A stretch of DNA of 64,000 bases, taken from NCBI GenBank assembly GCA_018873225.1, contig JAEILZ010000009.1, positions 5,001-69,000 of the forward strand. The letters run 5' to 3'. Below are positions 43,301 through 54,286 of the stretch, one piece after another. Made by a program: the position numbers and the translations under genes. Below the pieces are notes generated by a model that saw only the letters and a list, made by a program, of their open reading frames with translations, was not told where the DNA came from and ran no database searches. Position 1 is the first letter of the stretch. The number at the start of each line of letters is the position of its first letter. The DNA is from [Phialemoniopsis] sp. UDSM-2020. Taxonomy: Eukaryota; Ascomycota; Sordariomycetes; Thyridiales; Thyridiaceae.

Positions 43301-44130
43301 TTTTCTCGTGTACGTAGCTGTGACCCAGTGATCATCTTTCTTGGGGAATATGGATCTTCAGTGATCGAGGAAGACCCTGAAAAACGCAAAGGAGAGCCGA
43401 TTTCAGCGCTTGGCAAGCGAGACTTTGATGCTGTCTCAGCCGTCGAAAGAAAGGTTCACCCTTGTTCGCAGTGGAACCAGCCCCAGTTTCTTGAATTAAA
43501 GATTCTGTGTACGAAGTACGTAGTAAGCTTCAATGTTGGTGTTTGGTTTCGGAAGTGTCTAGCCGTACAAAATCTATAGCTACATCGCAAAAAGCCAACA
43601 GCAAAGAAGTCTTGCTAGGAGTGAAGTCTACATGTGACTGGCAAGATTGACTACCTAGGTACCTAGGTATCTCATGGGACTCGAATGTTGTAATTGAAGG
43701 TAGTGGCTTAGCCTGCTTGAACAATTTCATATTTCTTTTAAATAAGGTTATTCCTCTACAAAGTGGAAATCCGCGTGCAGAAAATGATAATATCCGGCAA
43801 TATTGGAGCCAAAATCGCTTATTAAACGTATTCAAAACAATAATCTAGACAATTGACAGGTTTACATAGGTCCAGAAATCCATGCTGGCACTTTGTGTAT
43901 TCGTAAATCTACGTGTACTTGTAGGTTTTTCTCTTCATGATTTTGGTATGAATGATTGATTGCACGTCGAGCTTATCTTATCGAGCCTGAAAAGGCGGTC
44001 AGGCGTGGCAGTGTGGCCTGCCCCACTGAAATGTTCCAAAAACCCTCCATGCATTGTTCGTGAGCCCTCGACAATCAACCTCAAGCTCGATAGAACGAAT
44101 CTGTTCACAAACGAGTCATCGCATTCCAAG
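40396..44130. other. Long intergenic region (3.7 kb)
   Basis: The left part (to about 41500) is purine/pyrimidine-biased and probably holds the promoter and 5' UTR of the Ser/Pro-rich gene. The rest includes scattered GTACGTAC-like words, an 18-bp perfect palindrome at 43652-43669, and AT-rich DNA at about 43700-43950. The longest frames (42152-42754 minus, 43208-43579 plus) look random. No protein gene or structured RNA is recognisable. Confidence 0.5.
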
Positions 44131-44617
44131 ATGTCGAGTATTACTTCAGAGCGGTCTTCAACGACCACAAATGCCACCTCAACATCCACAAAGACGCTCG
44201 GCATGAGGAAAAATGGTGCGATCTTCTGTGTTCGGCAGACCTCTTACGGATTTACAGAGACTGATGCAAGATATAGGAAAGCAATGGCATCCACCCAAAA
44301 AAGCCTTCCGCCCCGGCTCTGGTCTGACAACCTTCGAGAAAAGGGCCAAAGAACGCGTGGCCACTGCTGCAATGAAAGCAAAGGAGAAAGAACTCAAGGA
44401 CGAGAAAGAGGCAGAGCGCCAGGTTGGTAACATCGATCCCCGTGAGAACTAGCCTCGGCTTACTAATCCAAACCAGAGACGTATACAAACGATTCGGGAC
44501 AGGCGAGAAGCAAAGGAGGAAAAGGACCGCTACGAGAAGATGGCGGAGAAGATGCACAAGAAGCGGGTTGAGCGACTCAAGCGGAAAGAGAAGAGGAACA
44601 AGGCGCTGAATTCTTGA
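44131..44617 (+). CDS. cgr1: rRNA-processing protein Cgr1
   Basis: This is a nucleolar protein needed for 60S subunit assembly and pre-rRNA processing. I place three exons at 44131-44215, 44277-44422 and 44477-44617 (123 residues). Splicing gives [39 protein letters not shown] in two joined pieces, the Cgr1 signature. A highly charged Lys/Glu/Arg coiled coil follows, ending [21 protein letters not shown]. The second intron ends with a CTAAT branch-like site and ACCAG. Length and composition match fungal Cgr1 (about 110-125). Exon 1 carries a low-complexity Ser/Thr leader. Confidence 0.95.
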
Positions 44618-45356
44618 GCCGGCGACTACGCATCCATTGGGTACATGTCGTCGTTGGCCACATCCGTGGGTTTTTCTGCTGGTCAGATGTGCGCACATGC
44701 TTCCTGGCAGTTTTGAGATCTTCAAGGGACGAGGGAACACCGCCGCATGCTTAAAAGCCCAGTCCCTTTTTGGGAGGGACATCATCACCTTGCGTATGTC
44801 AAGGCTGCATACTTTAAGTGCGAAGGTCTGAGGCTTTCTACAGAGACTTTCATTCCTGTCCCTCTTCATGGCTTTACGATTCCCGATGTGTTGGAGGGAG
44901 TATTCAGGATAATCCGCTAAAACCGAAGCCTATTGACCCGCGAAAGCGCCAGACTCTCGGCGAGCAGCGCAATTAATCTAGAGCCAGCCACAGCCTATAG
45001 CATCATTTACAAGCGCAGGAGCGATGGTTTTATGTTGAATTATTATGTATCTGCCAGTCTAATCGCCCAGAACTGGGCAAGATGTCGATGTTACAGGGAC
45101 AAATTAGGATTGGTGTGCATCCTTCCCCAGATATGAAGCATGTGAAAGGCAGGGAATGAGTGCACGTGGCGCGGGCCCCACCACTACGTAAGGGTGTTCG
45201 GTACTCAAACACTCTCCCTCTCCCTACCTGCGCATGGAGCACATTTACGACATCAGCTTCGACAATACACTACGTTAAGTACATGTACTAGTAAAGTTCA
45301 GTCGACTTCGCGCTGGTCTTAGTGCCCACACACCCAGAGAAAAGGAGGCTTTGGCC
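44618..45356. other. Intergenic region
   Basis: The cgr1 3' UTR and the promoter of the next gene. No other feature is supported. Confidence 0.55.
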
Positions 45357-46442
45357 ATGCCGAACAATGGCAGCGATGGCTCCAAACATGCGTCGCATAC
45401 CCGGCCGCGACACCAGATAACCCGGTCAATCACGGAGCTTTCCTCCCCCATCCGATTACATCGCCATCATCACCAGCACCAAAATGGGCAGAGGGTCCGT
45501 GAGGATAAGCTTCCGGTCCCTCAGTCGGCAGTGTCCGCATACCAAACCAGATCATCTCTGGACAATCCGAGAGTAGACACGGTGACACCCAGCATCACTC
45601 CGGATCCGAGCCGGAGGGCAAGCCTCTTGACGCCTTCCGAGACAGCACAACTTCCACAGCAGCGCAATATGGAGGATGAGCTGAGGGTTGAGAAGGAGAG
45701 AACGGTGGAGAGGTCCAGGTAAGCCATGCATATCTTAATGCTGTCAGAGCTACTCAGTTGATGGTGATCCAGACTGACGAGATGCAGTGGTTTGAAACAG
45801 GCTTTAGTAGAGCTTAACATGTTCTCCGCTGAGACAACACGCCGTCTCGACGACACATACTATTCGGTACTCGAAAAACTCGGTGTGCTTCAGGGCACGG
45901 TGATGGCTCTGAAGGAACTAGCCGTGATGTCCCAGGAGATGAACGAAAGTTTCGATGCAGACGCCAAGGATTTGGTCAACGAGGTAGAGTCTCAACTTGA
46001 CGCCTTCGGCAATTTCGATGAACAAGAGCAACGAATACATACATTGCAGAACCGGATCCACGACGGTCGCGAAAAGATCCAGCAACTAAGTGAAAGGGTG
46101 GATGTAGTACGACAGCGTGTCGAAGGCTGGGAGAGGGCCGATAGCGAATGGCAGGAGAGAACCCGCAAAAGACTCAGAACAATCTGGCTTGTCATGGCCG
46201 TCCTGATATGTCTATTGATCGTCCTGTTTGTCAGCGCCCAGTATGCTCCCGGCGGGCTCGAGACGGCAACGGTCAGCTTTGCAAACGAGAGCATAGCAAA
46301 GCTCCTGGACATGGGCAGAGAAGCGGCAGACAGCGTTCGAAAATCGGACAACGGCAGTAGTCGACTCAACAGACTTCTCGACCACAGAAATGCAACAAGA
46401 CGCAACGACGATGGCTGGGTGCACGTTCTTGATGAGCTGTAG
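45357..46442 (+). CDS. Fungal coiled-coil protein with a C-terminal membrane segment, function unknown
   Basis: I place two exons at 45357-45718 and 45788-46442 (338 residues). Residues 1-110 are disordered, with a His/Gln-rich patch (HRHHHQHQN) and several S/T-P sites. From the splice junction on (SGLKQALVELNMFSAETTRRL) the sequence is helical, with heptad-like coiled coils to about residue 245. One strong hydrophobic helix at about 252-273 (TIWLVMAVLICLLIVLFV) is followed by about 65 polar residues. A membrane-anchored tether or a nuclear-envelope or spindle-pole protein fits this layout, but I do not recognise the family. The helical region looks conserved rather than random. Confidence 0.7.
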
Positions 46443-47437
46443 ATTGTGACAAGATTAAGCCGCTCATATCTGTCTACTTGTACACCTTCGCGTGTTCATT
46501 GAGACCAACCTAATTCGAGATTCTCATTTTCAACAGTGCTCACTCGTTCATGTCAAAAAAATACCGATCCTGTATGCTCCTTCGCTGCTTGTCTCGACTC
46601 CATGACCGCCCTAATATTGCGGCTCTTGCAGCAAGGGATCGGCATCTTAATGTGCCTGACGATCCCATCCGAAGTCCAGATGACTGCGTGATTATGCTAT
46701 TGATAATTACTTAAGTACTGGGATGGATCTTGCCCAGTCAGTCGTTTGCAACGTGCAGCTTCTATCTGGCTACGACATGCCAAGTTGGACAGAATCGTTT
46801 GAGGAGACTCATGACACAAGAAAGACTGCCACTTTATGCCAGGCTTGCGTTGGTCAGGTCTCCAAGAGGGCGTCATGGGTTCGGCTAGTCACTGCGCCAC
46901 TACATGCATGTGCCCAGGTGCCCCAGGTGCCCCAGGTGCCCCAGGTGGTCTTGGGCTTTCGCAACTCGCAATTTCATCACCTAAACAAGACAAGAGATGC
47001 ACGCGCAACGAATGGAGTAGATCGTCATCATACCGAGATATCTGGTTTCTTTTGCAATTTCTCGGCGAGCCCGTTGGATTACGGGTACTTGTCGAGGCTT
47101 AGCTTTGCCCTCGTGAGTCGGTTTGCGCATCAGCGTGCAGTGCCCAGAAAGCACATCCCCACCCGCTTCCAGGGTACAGCACATTTACGCGCGTTTGGTG
47201 CTCATCCACTAAAAACCCAGCTTGCGGGCGTCTAATTTGATGTCGAACCCACCCCCCGCGCTCCTTCGCCGGCGTTACTTCCGCTCGTCATAACTAAAGT
47301 ACCAACCGTATTTGACTTCCCTGCTTTGCGGCCCGGCTGCGATCTTCTCTTCTCTGCCGTTGCTTTTCACTTCTGCTGTTCTTGAGGATCATTGTTGGTT
47401 GAACACGGGGACAGTATTTACAGAGTCTCCGTCCGCC
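46443..47437. other. Intergenic region with a small E-box minisatellite
   Basis: The 3' UTR of the coiled-coil gene lies at the left and the promoter of the PX-domain gene at the right. The 9-bp tandem repeat at 46910-46948 is listed separately. The frame at 46723-47235 runs through the repeat and is probably not coding. Confidence 0.55.
46910..46948. repeat. 9-bp tandem repeat GTGCCCCAG (about four copies)
   Basis: One 8-bp unit (GTGCCCAG) is followed by three perfect 9-bp units (GTGCCCCAG) and a closing GTGG. Each junction makes a CAGGTG E-box, giving four evenly spaced CANNTG sites about 0.5 kb upstream of the PX gene start. It may be a chance minisatellite or a bHLH-factor site array. 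Confidence 0.8.
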
Positions 47438-50400
47438 ATGTCTTCTAATACGTTACACTCTGGCAAGGGCAGCACAGCTGCTGCAGTGGGTGTCGCCGAA
47501 GACGTCACCGACGCCGAGACACCCCGCCAACCTGTCGCTGACAATTCGGCCGCAGCTCCGACGCAAGCCCTCACCGGAAAACAAGAGCATTGTTTGTATA
47601 CCTGAACCTATGGCAGACATGCCCGTGTCGACTGACAATTATCCTCTATCCAAATTACAGATCTCAAGCGTGAGCTAATCGCCGAGCAAGTAAGATGGGA
47701 GATTGCGGAGCTCAACTCGCCAACTGCTCTCCGGAGATTTGGCGCCCCTTTCAAGTCAGATTACGGTGAGGTGTCACCGCTCGATTCAGAGCTTCCGATT
47801 CTGCGATACATCTTTGTTCATCATGTCCGCGAGTTTCCCTTTCTTGACAAGGCAAAGGAGAAGGAGTTCTGGCAGGACAAGCTGCAGACGGTATGTCTGG
47901 CTCCTGAGTGCCAAATTGAACGCGCGTGTTTGAATATAAATGCTGACTATTAGCCGTGGCTCTATTCAGTTCCTGGAGTCCTTTGCGAGCAAGAACATCT
48001 CGTCTTCGGAAGATAGGCTGGAAGAGACGAAGCGAAGGAAGCTGGCGTTGAAAGCCCAGAAACTCGTGGAGCTCATGATGGTGTCGGGCGTTCGCACGTC
48101 ATCTGGATTCGAGGAGCGTATAAGATTTACCGAAATGGAAATCGTCGACCGCGACGCAATCGATACCGGAGTTCTCTCCACCTTGCCCGAAGGAAACTAC
48201 ATTAATGGATGGGATGTGAACGTGGCCGGAGTGCGGATTACCTCTATCAAGAGGACAATCCGGTCCCACAAGCATGCTGTCAGTAATGCCTCAGTGCCGA
48301 GGCCTCTATGCAGTGTTTACTAACTGTCCCTCAGGAGTTTATTCTACGCGTGAAAAGGAAGGGGGAATTGGAGTTCTTCGTTGGCCGTCGATATGGTGAC
48401 TTCAGCCGGTTGCATAAGGCGTTGCGCACCGAGTTACCTGGCAAAGTTCTTCCACCGCTCCCCAAGAAGAACAAGACCAATTCTACAGCACCCAGCATAC
48501 TAGGTGGCTTCATGGGCGGCAACGATTCTGATGCATCGTCTATCTCATCTATATCAACGCAGGCCATTCCACCGGGGAACGGGAATGCGCTAGGCGAGTC
48601 TATGAAGACACTTTCAGTGAGAGGTATGTACATTGACAAGTCACGGCGGTGTGTCTTGTGCTGATACTCGGCAGAACACCGAAGGACAGGGTCCGCTGCG
48701 TCAAACCGGGCATCTCCCAGGCCTTCGACGGATTCACGAGCGCCAACGCCCTTGAGTGGTCTCAAGACCGACAGTCCCAGCAATGAGGTGCGTAATTGAC
48801 TTCTTGAAGTACATTGCAAGCACGTGCTAATCAATGGTGTAGAATGTCATTCTTTGGCGTGAAAACCAGAGAATCTCCCTACGCGCATTTTTACGGACAC
48901 TTTTGCACAATCCTCAAATTGCACGAACAAAGGCCATCCAAGATTTCTTGACCCACGATCCGATCACGCCCAAGGATGAGGACGTCGATGATATTGTGCG
49001 GCGTAAGGCGGTCGACGAGAAACGCATGGAGGAGCAGAAGAAGTTCTACGAAATCGCGCGCAAGCGAGCAGCAGAGCTTGATGTCTACATGGAACAGTAC
49101 GTCGCTATCACTCAAGCCCTCACTATGGAAGCGTGCTAATCGTTGAAAAGGTTCCGCCAAGATATTGTTGAACGTAATGGCTTAACAATGCTGTTTAAAG
49201 AGATCAAGGAGAAGAACACGATCCAGGACCTCAGTCTCCAATACCAGAAATTTGCAGAATGGCTTCGCATTGAAGTCGCAGCGACGATATACCACCTGTT
49301 CCTGGCCGAAGATAATTCTCCGGAGCTATTTGCTCAGGCACGGCGAATCCACTCGCTCATTCCGTACACGCTCATCAAGAACGTGATTCGAGTGGCAAAC
49401 CCTGCGGCGGTCATGTCAGGAATCCTGGACATATTCCTAGCGCAGCCATTCGGCGCACGGTCACTCATGCAAAGGATCTTCTCGGTCACGCTCAACGATG
49501 GCATTCGGTCTTTCCAGAAATCCATCGATGCGCTGGCGCTCAAAATTGGGGATCCCGTTTTCGTCGAAAAGCTGAAGCGGTTCACTGACTGCGAGGAGCA
49601 CATCAAGATCGCCCTCCGGGAGGAAGCAGAAAGCGAGGATATTGATATCATCGTCGCCATACTCCGTTCAGACCTCATCGAACCTCCCTTAGGTCCGGAG
49701 CAGATTGGAAGGCTATACAACGCTTATGTGGCTTTCAACAGCGCGGTAGAGAACGTGGATGAGGAGCTAAAGCAAGGGGCACAGTTGTTCTCCTACTTGA
49801 AACAGCTGATGAAGCTCCATTTGAGGCAGCGAGATAAGCTGATGATGCTGAACCTGATCGAGGAACCTGTCACCTTGCAGTTGTTCAGGGATTTGTTCAC
49901 CATCTTCTACGAACCTTTGGTACGGGTGTACAAGTCGGCCAATGTCTACAGCAGTGTGACCGATTTCGCGGTATTCTTTGACGACATGATCCAGGTAAGC
50001 CCGACCAGTGCTGATCTGATAACTTACGATGTAGTAAGCACAAAGCTAACTCGTACAACTAGGTCGTTGATAAGTGCCGCGAAGAAGACGCGTCGGCAGA
50101 CCCAAACCAGACGGTGCAAGCCTTTATTGACCTTTGCCAACGCCACGAACACAACTTTTACAAGTTTGTCCACGAGGTCCATACCCACGACAATGGGCTG
50201 TTTGCGCAACTAATGGGCTGGATCGAGGGCATCCTTGACTTTTTGCGGCACGGCCCTAAGAGCGGTACACTAGATATCAACGCTTTATTTGAGGGCGCCA
50301 CGAGTAGTGGGACGCTGGACAAGGCGAAAGCTATCGCAGAGGTGAATGAGCTGATTTCATGGCAAGAGGCACGCAAGAAGTGGCATCAGGACAAGACACG

Positions 50401-50704
50401 ACAGAAGATGGCGGCTGAGAGCGGGGATGGCCTGACAACAGTGCCCGTGGGGTTCAAGTCCAGCGACTTTGGGCTTAACGAGGTTGACCTTGAGGATATG
50501 GCATATGATGACGACTCGGAAGAGGAGGCGGATGAGGAAGAGGAGGATGAGCTGGACCCCATCGAGGCCGAGAGACGGAGAAGGGCGAAGCAGCAGGACC
50601 GATTGCGAAGAACAGCTGGCGAGCCGGTCAAGCCTAACATCTCGGAGGTTCACAAACTCACCGAGAACTTTCTCATCATGCTGCGCATGGTCTTGGCCGA
50701 GTAG
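47438..50704 (+). CDS. PX-domain (sorting-nexin-like) protein with PXB and DUF3818-type regions
   Basis: I place eight exons at 47438-47591, 47661-47890, 47970-48278, 48335-48623, 48675-48787, 48843-49096, 49151-49994 and 50063-50704 (944 residues). After a 50-residue low-complexity start, residues about 52-190 form the fungal PX-associated region (LKRELIAEQVRWEIAEL, LRYIFVHHVREFPFLDK). A PX domain at about 214-300 includes EFFVGRRYGDFSRLHKAL and LPPLPKK, the phosphoinositide-binding core with its Arg-Tyr and basic residues. A long helical C-terminal part (from about 390) with LWRENQRISLRAFLRTLL and FLIMLRMVLAE matches the DUF3818/PXB family. An acidic EEEADEEEEDE run is at about 885. Endosomal or vacuolar membrane trafficking is inferred from the PX domain. 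Confidence 0.88.
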
Positions 50705-51352
50705 GCTGGTTCAGAATGACTGGGCTGAGATTGGGGCTTGTCGCAGCCGAACAAGAGCATTACATGTCGATCTGGCCAACTTTGTCGTTTTATTAAAAGG
50801 GGAGGTCATACCTGATACGGACCTTTACATTGCATGCATATACCGCTAGATGGGATTTAGTAGTAGCCTGTTTGGAGTATGGGAAAGAGGGTTGATACAC
50901 ATAGAAATACCCCTGATGACCTGTACGCTATTGGGCTGGCTCTGAAGGTAGAATAGATTCTTTTTTGCACAGTTACAACAGAGCAGATGCTACCGCGCAT
51001 AATTCACATGAGAGATCAATGATGCCTTCGATGTTAATTATTGGGCTTAGTCATTAACTAAGTAGCAAAATCCCGGCCCAAAGAAATGTCGGAAGGGACC
51101 AAAGGTTCGACCAATCCCGACGACACAATTACTGATTAGCCGAGGTGTGCCGACCCGATCATGGTCCGTGCACGGTCAGACGCTCGAGTTTCTGTAGGAA
51201 TCTCAAAGTCTAGCAATCATCCACATGCACCCTTCCCATCATCGCCCAATTTGTGCAGTGTCTTGCAGGACAAGAAGAGCCTGATCGTCCACAACAGCCT
51301 TCTCGTGGCCATAATAGAGACTCTGCCGATTCAATCGCGTTCATCCTCCACA
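50705..51352. other. Intergenic region upstream of sdh1
   Basis: The PX-gene 3' UTR and the sdh1 promoter and leader. A CCAAT-type word (GACCAATCCC at about 51109) lies about 240 bp upstream of the sdh1 start. Nothing else is evident. Confidence 0.5.
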
Positions 51353-53678
51353 ATGGCTTCCTCAATGGCCTGGAGAAGGCTTGCTTCGGCGCCAACCGTA
51401 CGTCTCTCCCGACATCCCCGAGCCGGCTTTTGCAGGGATGGATTTGCAACTGCTCAACCACCAGCTCGCATGCTAACTGAACATCGCTGCACAGTTGTCA
51501 CGCGTCCAGTCGAGGACCTTCTCTTCCACCCGCCCTGCCGGTACGTGCTCCTCTACAGACCCAATCGCGCGCCAAATGTGCGCTGTCCAACATCGCCACT
51601 AACGACCGTCTTCCCTCCAAACAGCTAGGATCATTGCCAATGCGCCTCTGCGAGCCAAGGAGGCGTCTCCTTTCGTCAGCACAAAGTACCCCGTGATTGT
51701 AAGTGGCAGAAACCGCACCAGACTCCGCGACTGGCCCTCGCAGCAATTGGCAGAAACTAACCTAGCTCGTGGTAGGATCACGAGTATGACGCTGTGGTTG
51801 TCGGAGCTGGAGGCTCAGGTCTCCGTGCCGCTTTCGGTCTCGCCGAGGCCGGGTTCAACACTGCCTGCATCTCCAAGCTTTTCCCTACCCGAAGTCACAC
51901 TGTCGCTGCGCAGGGTGGTATCAACGCTGCTCTCGGAAACATGCACGAGGACGACTGGAGATGGCACATGTACGATACCGTGAAGGGCTCCGACTGGCTC
52001 GGCGACCAGGACGCCATTCACTACATGACCCGTGAGGCCCCGGCTTCCATTGTCGAGCTTGAGAACTACGGCTGCCCCTTCTCCCGAACGGAGGAAGGCA
52101 AGATGTAAGTGACACCTAGATCACCCATCACACGCGATGACAGGCCGGCTGATATTTTGGGCGCAGTTACCAGCGAGCTTTCGGCGGTCAGTCACAAAAG
52201 TTTGGCAAGGGTGGCCAGGCATACCGATGCTGCGCCGCTGCCGACCGAACCGGTCACGCCCTTCTGCACACTCTCTACGGCCAGTCCCTTAGGCACAACA
52301 CCAACTACTTCATCGAGTACTTCGCCCTCGACCTGATCATGGAGGATGGCGAGTGCCGCGGCGTGCTGGCTTACAACCAGGAGGACGGCACCCTGCACCG
52401 TTTCCTCTCCACCAACACTGTTCTTGCCACCGGTGGGTACGGCCGTGCCTACTTCAGCTGCACTTCTGCCCACACCTGCACTGGTGACGGTATGGCTATG
52501 GTCGCTCGCGCCGGTCTGCCCAACCAGGATCTCGAGTTCGTCCAGTTCCATCCCACTGGTATCTACGGAGCTGGTTGCCTGATCACCGAGGGTGCGCGTG
52601 GTGAGGGTGGCTACCTCCTCAACTCCGAGGGAGAGCGTTTTATGGAGCGTTACGCCCCTACTGCCAAGGATCTGGCCAGTCGTGATGTCGTTTCCCGGTC
52701 CATGACCATGGAGATCCGTGACGGCCGTGGTGTTGGTCCCGACAAGGACCACATCTTCCTGCAGCTCAGCCATCTGCCTGCCGACATCCTGCACGAACGT
52801 CTGCCTGGTATCTCTGAGACCGCCGGTATCTTCGCTGGTGTCGATGTCACCAAGCAGCCCATCCCCGTCCTTCCCACTGTCCACTACAACATGGGTGGTA
52901 TCCCCACCAAGTATACTGGCGAGGTCCTGACCGTTGACGAGAGCGGCAACGACAAGGTCGTTCCCGGTCTGTTCGCCTGCGGTGAGGCTGCCTGCGTGTC
53001 GGTCCACGGTGCCAACCGTCTCGGAGCCAACTCACTGCTTGATCTCGTTGTCTTCGGCCGTGCTGTCTCGCACACCATCCGTGACAACTTCACCCCCGGC
53101 CAGAAGCAGAAGCCTATCAGTGCTGACGCTGCCGCCGACCACATCGAGGTCCTCGACAAGGTCAGGACGGCCGACGGCCCCAAGAGCACGGCTGAGATCC
53201 GTCTCGCCATGCAGAAGACTATGCAGACGGATGTCAGCGTCTTCAGGACCCAGGAGAGTTTGGATGAGGGTGTCCGCAAGATCACCGAGGTCGACGGCAC
53301 CTTCTCCCAGGTCGGTATCAAGGACCGTAGCATGATCTGGAACTCGGACCTTGTCGAGACTCTCGAGCTGAGGAATCTGCTGACCTGCGCGTAAGTTTAT
53401 GATTCGAGTATTTTATGTCCTTGGATGGAGAAATTGATGCTAATTGACACTTGTGTAGTACCCAAACCGCCACCGCCGCCGCTACCCGCAAGGAGTCCCG
53501 TGGTGCCCACGCCCGGGAGGACTACCCCGACCGTGACGACGAGAACTGGATGAAGCACACCCTGAGCTGGCAGAAGAAGCCCCATGGCAAGGTTGACCTG
53601 TCGTACAGGAGGGTTATTGGCCATACCCTGGACGAGAACGAGTGCAAGGCTGTCCCGCCGTTCAAGCGTGTGTACTAA
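51353..53678 (+). CDS. sdh1: Succinate dehydrogenase flavoprotein subunit (complex II), mitochondrial
   Basis: It oxidises succinate to fumarate in the TCA cycle and passes electrons to the complex II iron-sulfur subunit in the inner mitochondrial membrane. I place six exons at 51353-51397, 51495-51540, 51625-51698, 51776-52104, 52167-53390 and 53459-53678 (645 residues). The first 40 or so residues, assembled from three tiny exons, form an Arg/Ser-rich presequence ([12 protein letters not shown]...). The FAD dinucleotide fold [22 protein letters not shown] starts at about 60, and SHTVAAQGG carries the covalent-FAD His at about 96. [29 protein letters not shown] and [19 protein letters not shown] line the active site. 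The C-terminal [21 protein letters not shown] is diagnostic. The gene is complete with strong codon bias, consistent with high expression. Confidence 0.97.
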
Positions 53679-54286
53679 AAGAAAAGAGACTGCTTTCAGC
53701 ACTTCATACGATAGAGATAATGGGTGGTGGAAAACTCTCAGCCGTCAGGCTGAACCGGGTGGAGAAGAGAGACACTGGTGAGGAGGCTGAGGAAGGTTGA
53801 GCAAGACAGTCTGGCTTGCGGACCTGACTGGTGGTGGGTGGAGGAGTCGTCTTGCATTTGTCACGGCTTTTTACAGCGTGCGGGTGTCTGTGTAACTTTA
53901 CGGCTCCATTGGCGGGTTTGTGTACATCCATGGATGGGAAGTGTATTTAAAGTCGACAGCATTGGACGAGTTTCGTTTGTTATGGACCAATACAATCAAT
54001 CAATTTTGAACGTTAATAGGTGATTCATCAAACACAAGGCTTGCCATATGATACAGATACAGAAACAAGAAAACGTGATACATGTGACTGATATACAAAG
54101 GTGGTAAGGGTAAATAAACAATATGTCCAAGGTAGTAGTGATCCTCTCCAGTATTAGGTAGTGGAATAACCCCCTTCATCCAAGAGTCGATGCCTGGCAG
54201 GGTGGTCGAGATACAGAGGCTGTCCATGGTGACTGAAGGCGAGTCTGTTCGAAGCAAGTCTGCTTCGTCCTCTTTATGGACATCAT
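53679..54286. other. Convergent intergenic region
   Basis: The region lies between the 3' ends of sdh1 and the DUF3074 gene. It is pyrimidine/purine-biased with short AT-rich stretches, and no gene is seen. Confidence 0.6.

Noticed and set aside
52192..53007. 271-codon minus-strand frame
   Set aside because: It is antisense to the highly codon-biased sdh1 gene. The sequence is Gly/Val/Thr-rich, as expected from a shadow frame.
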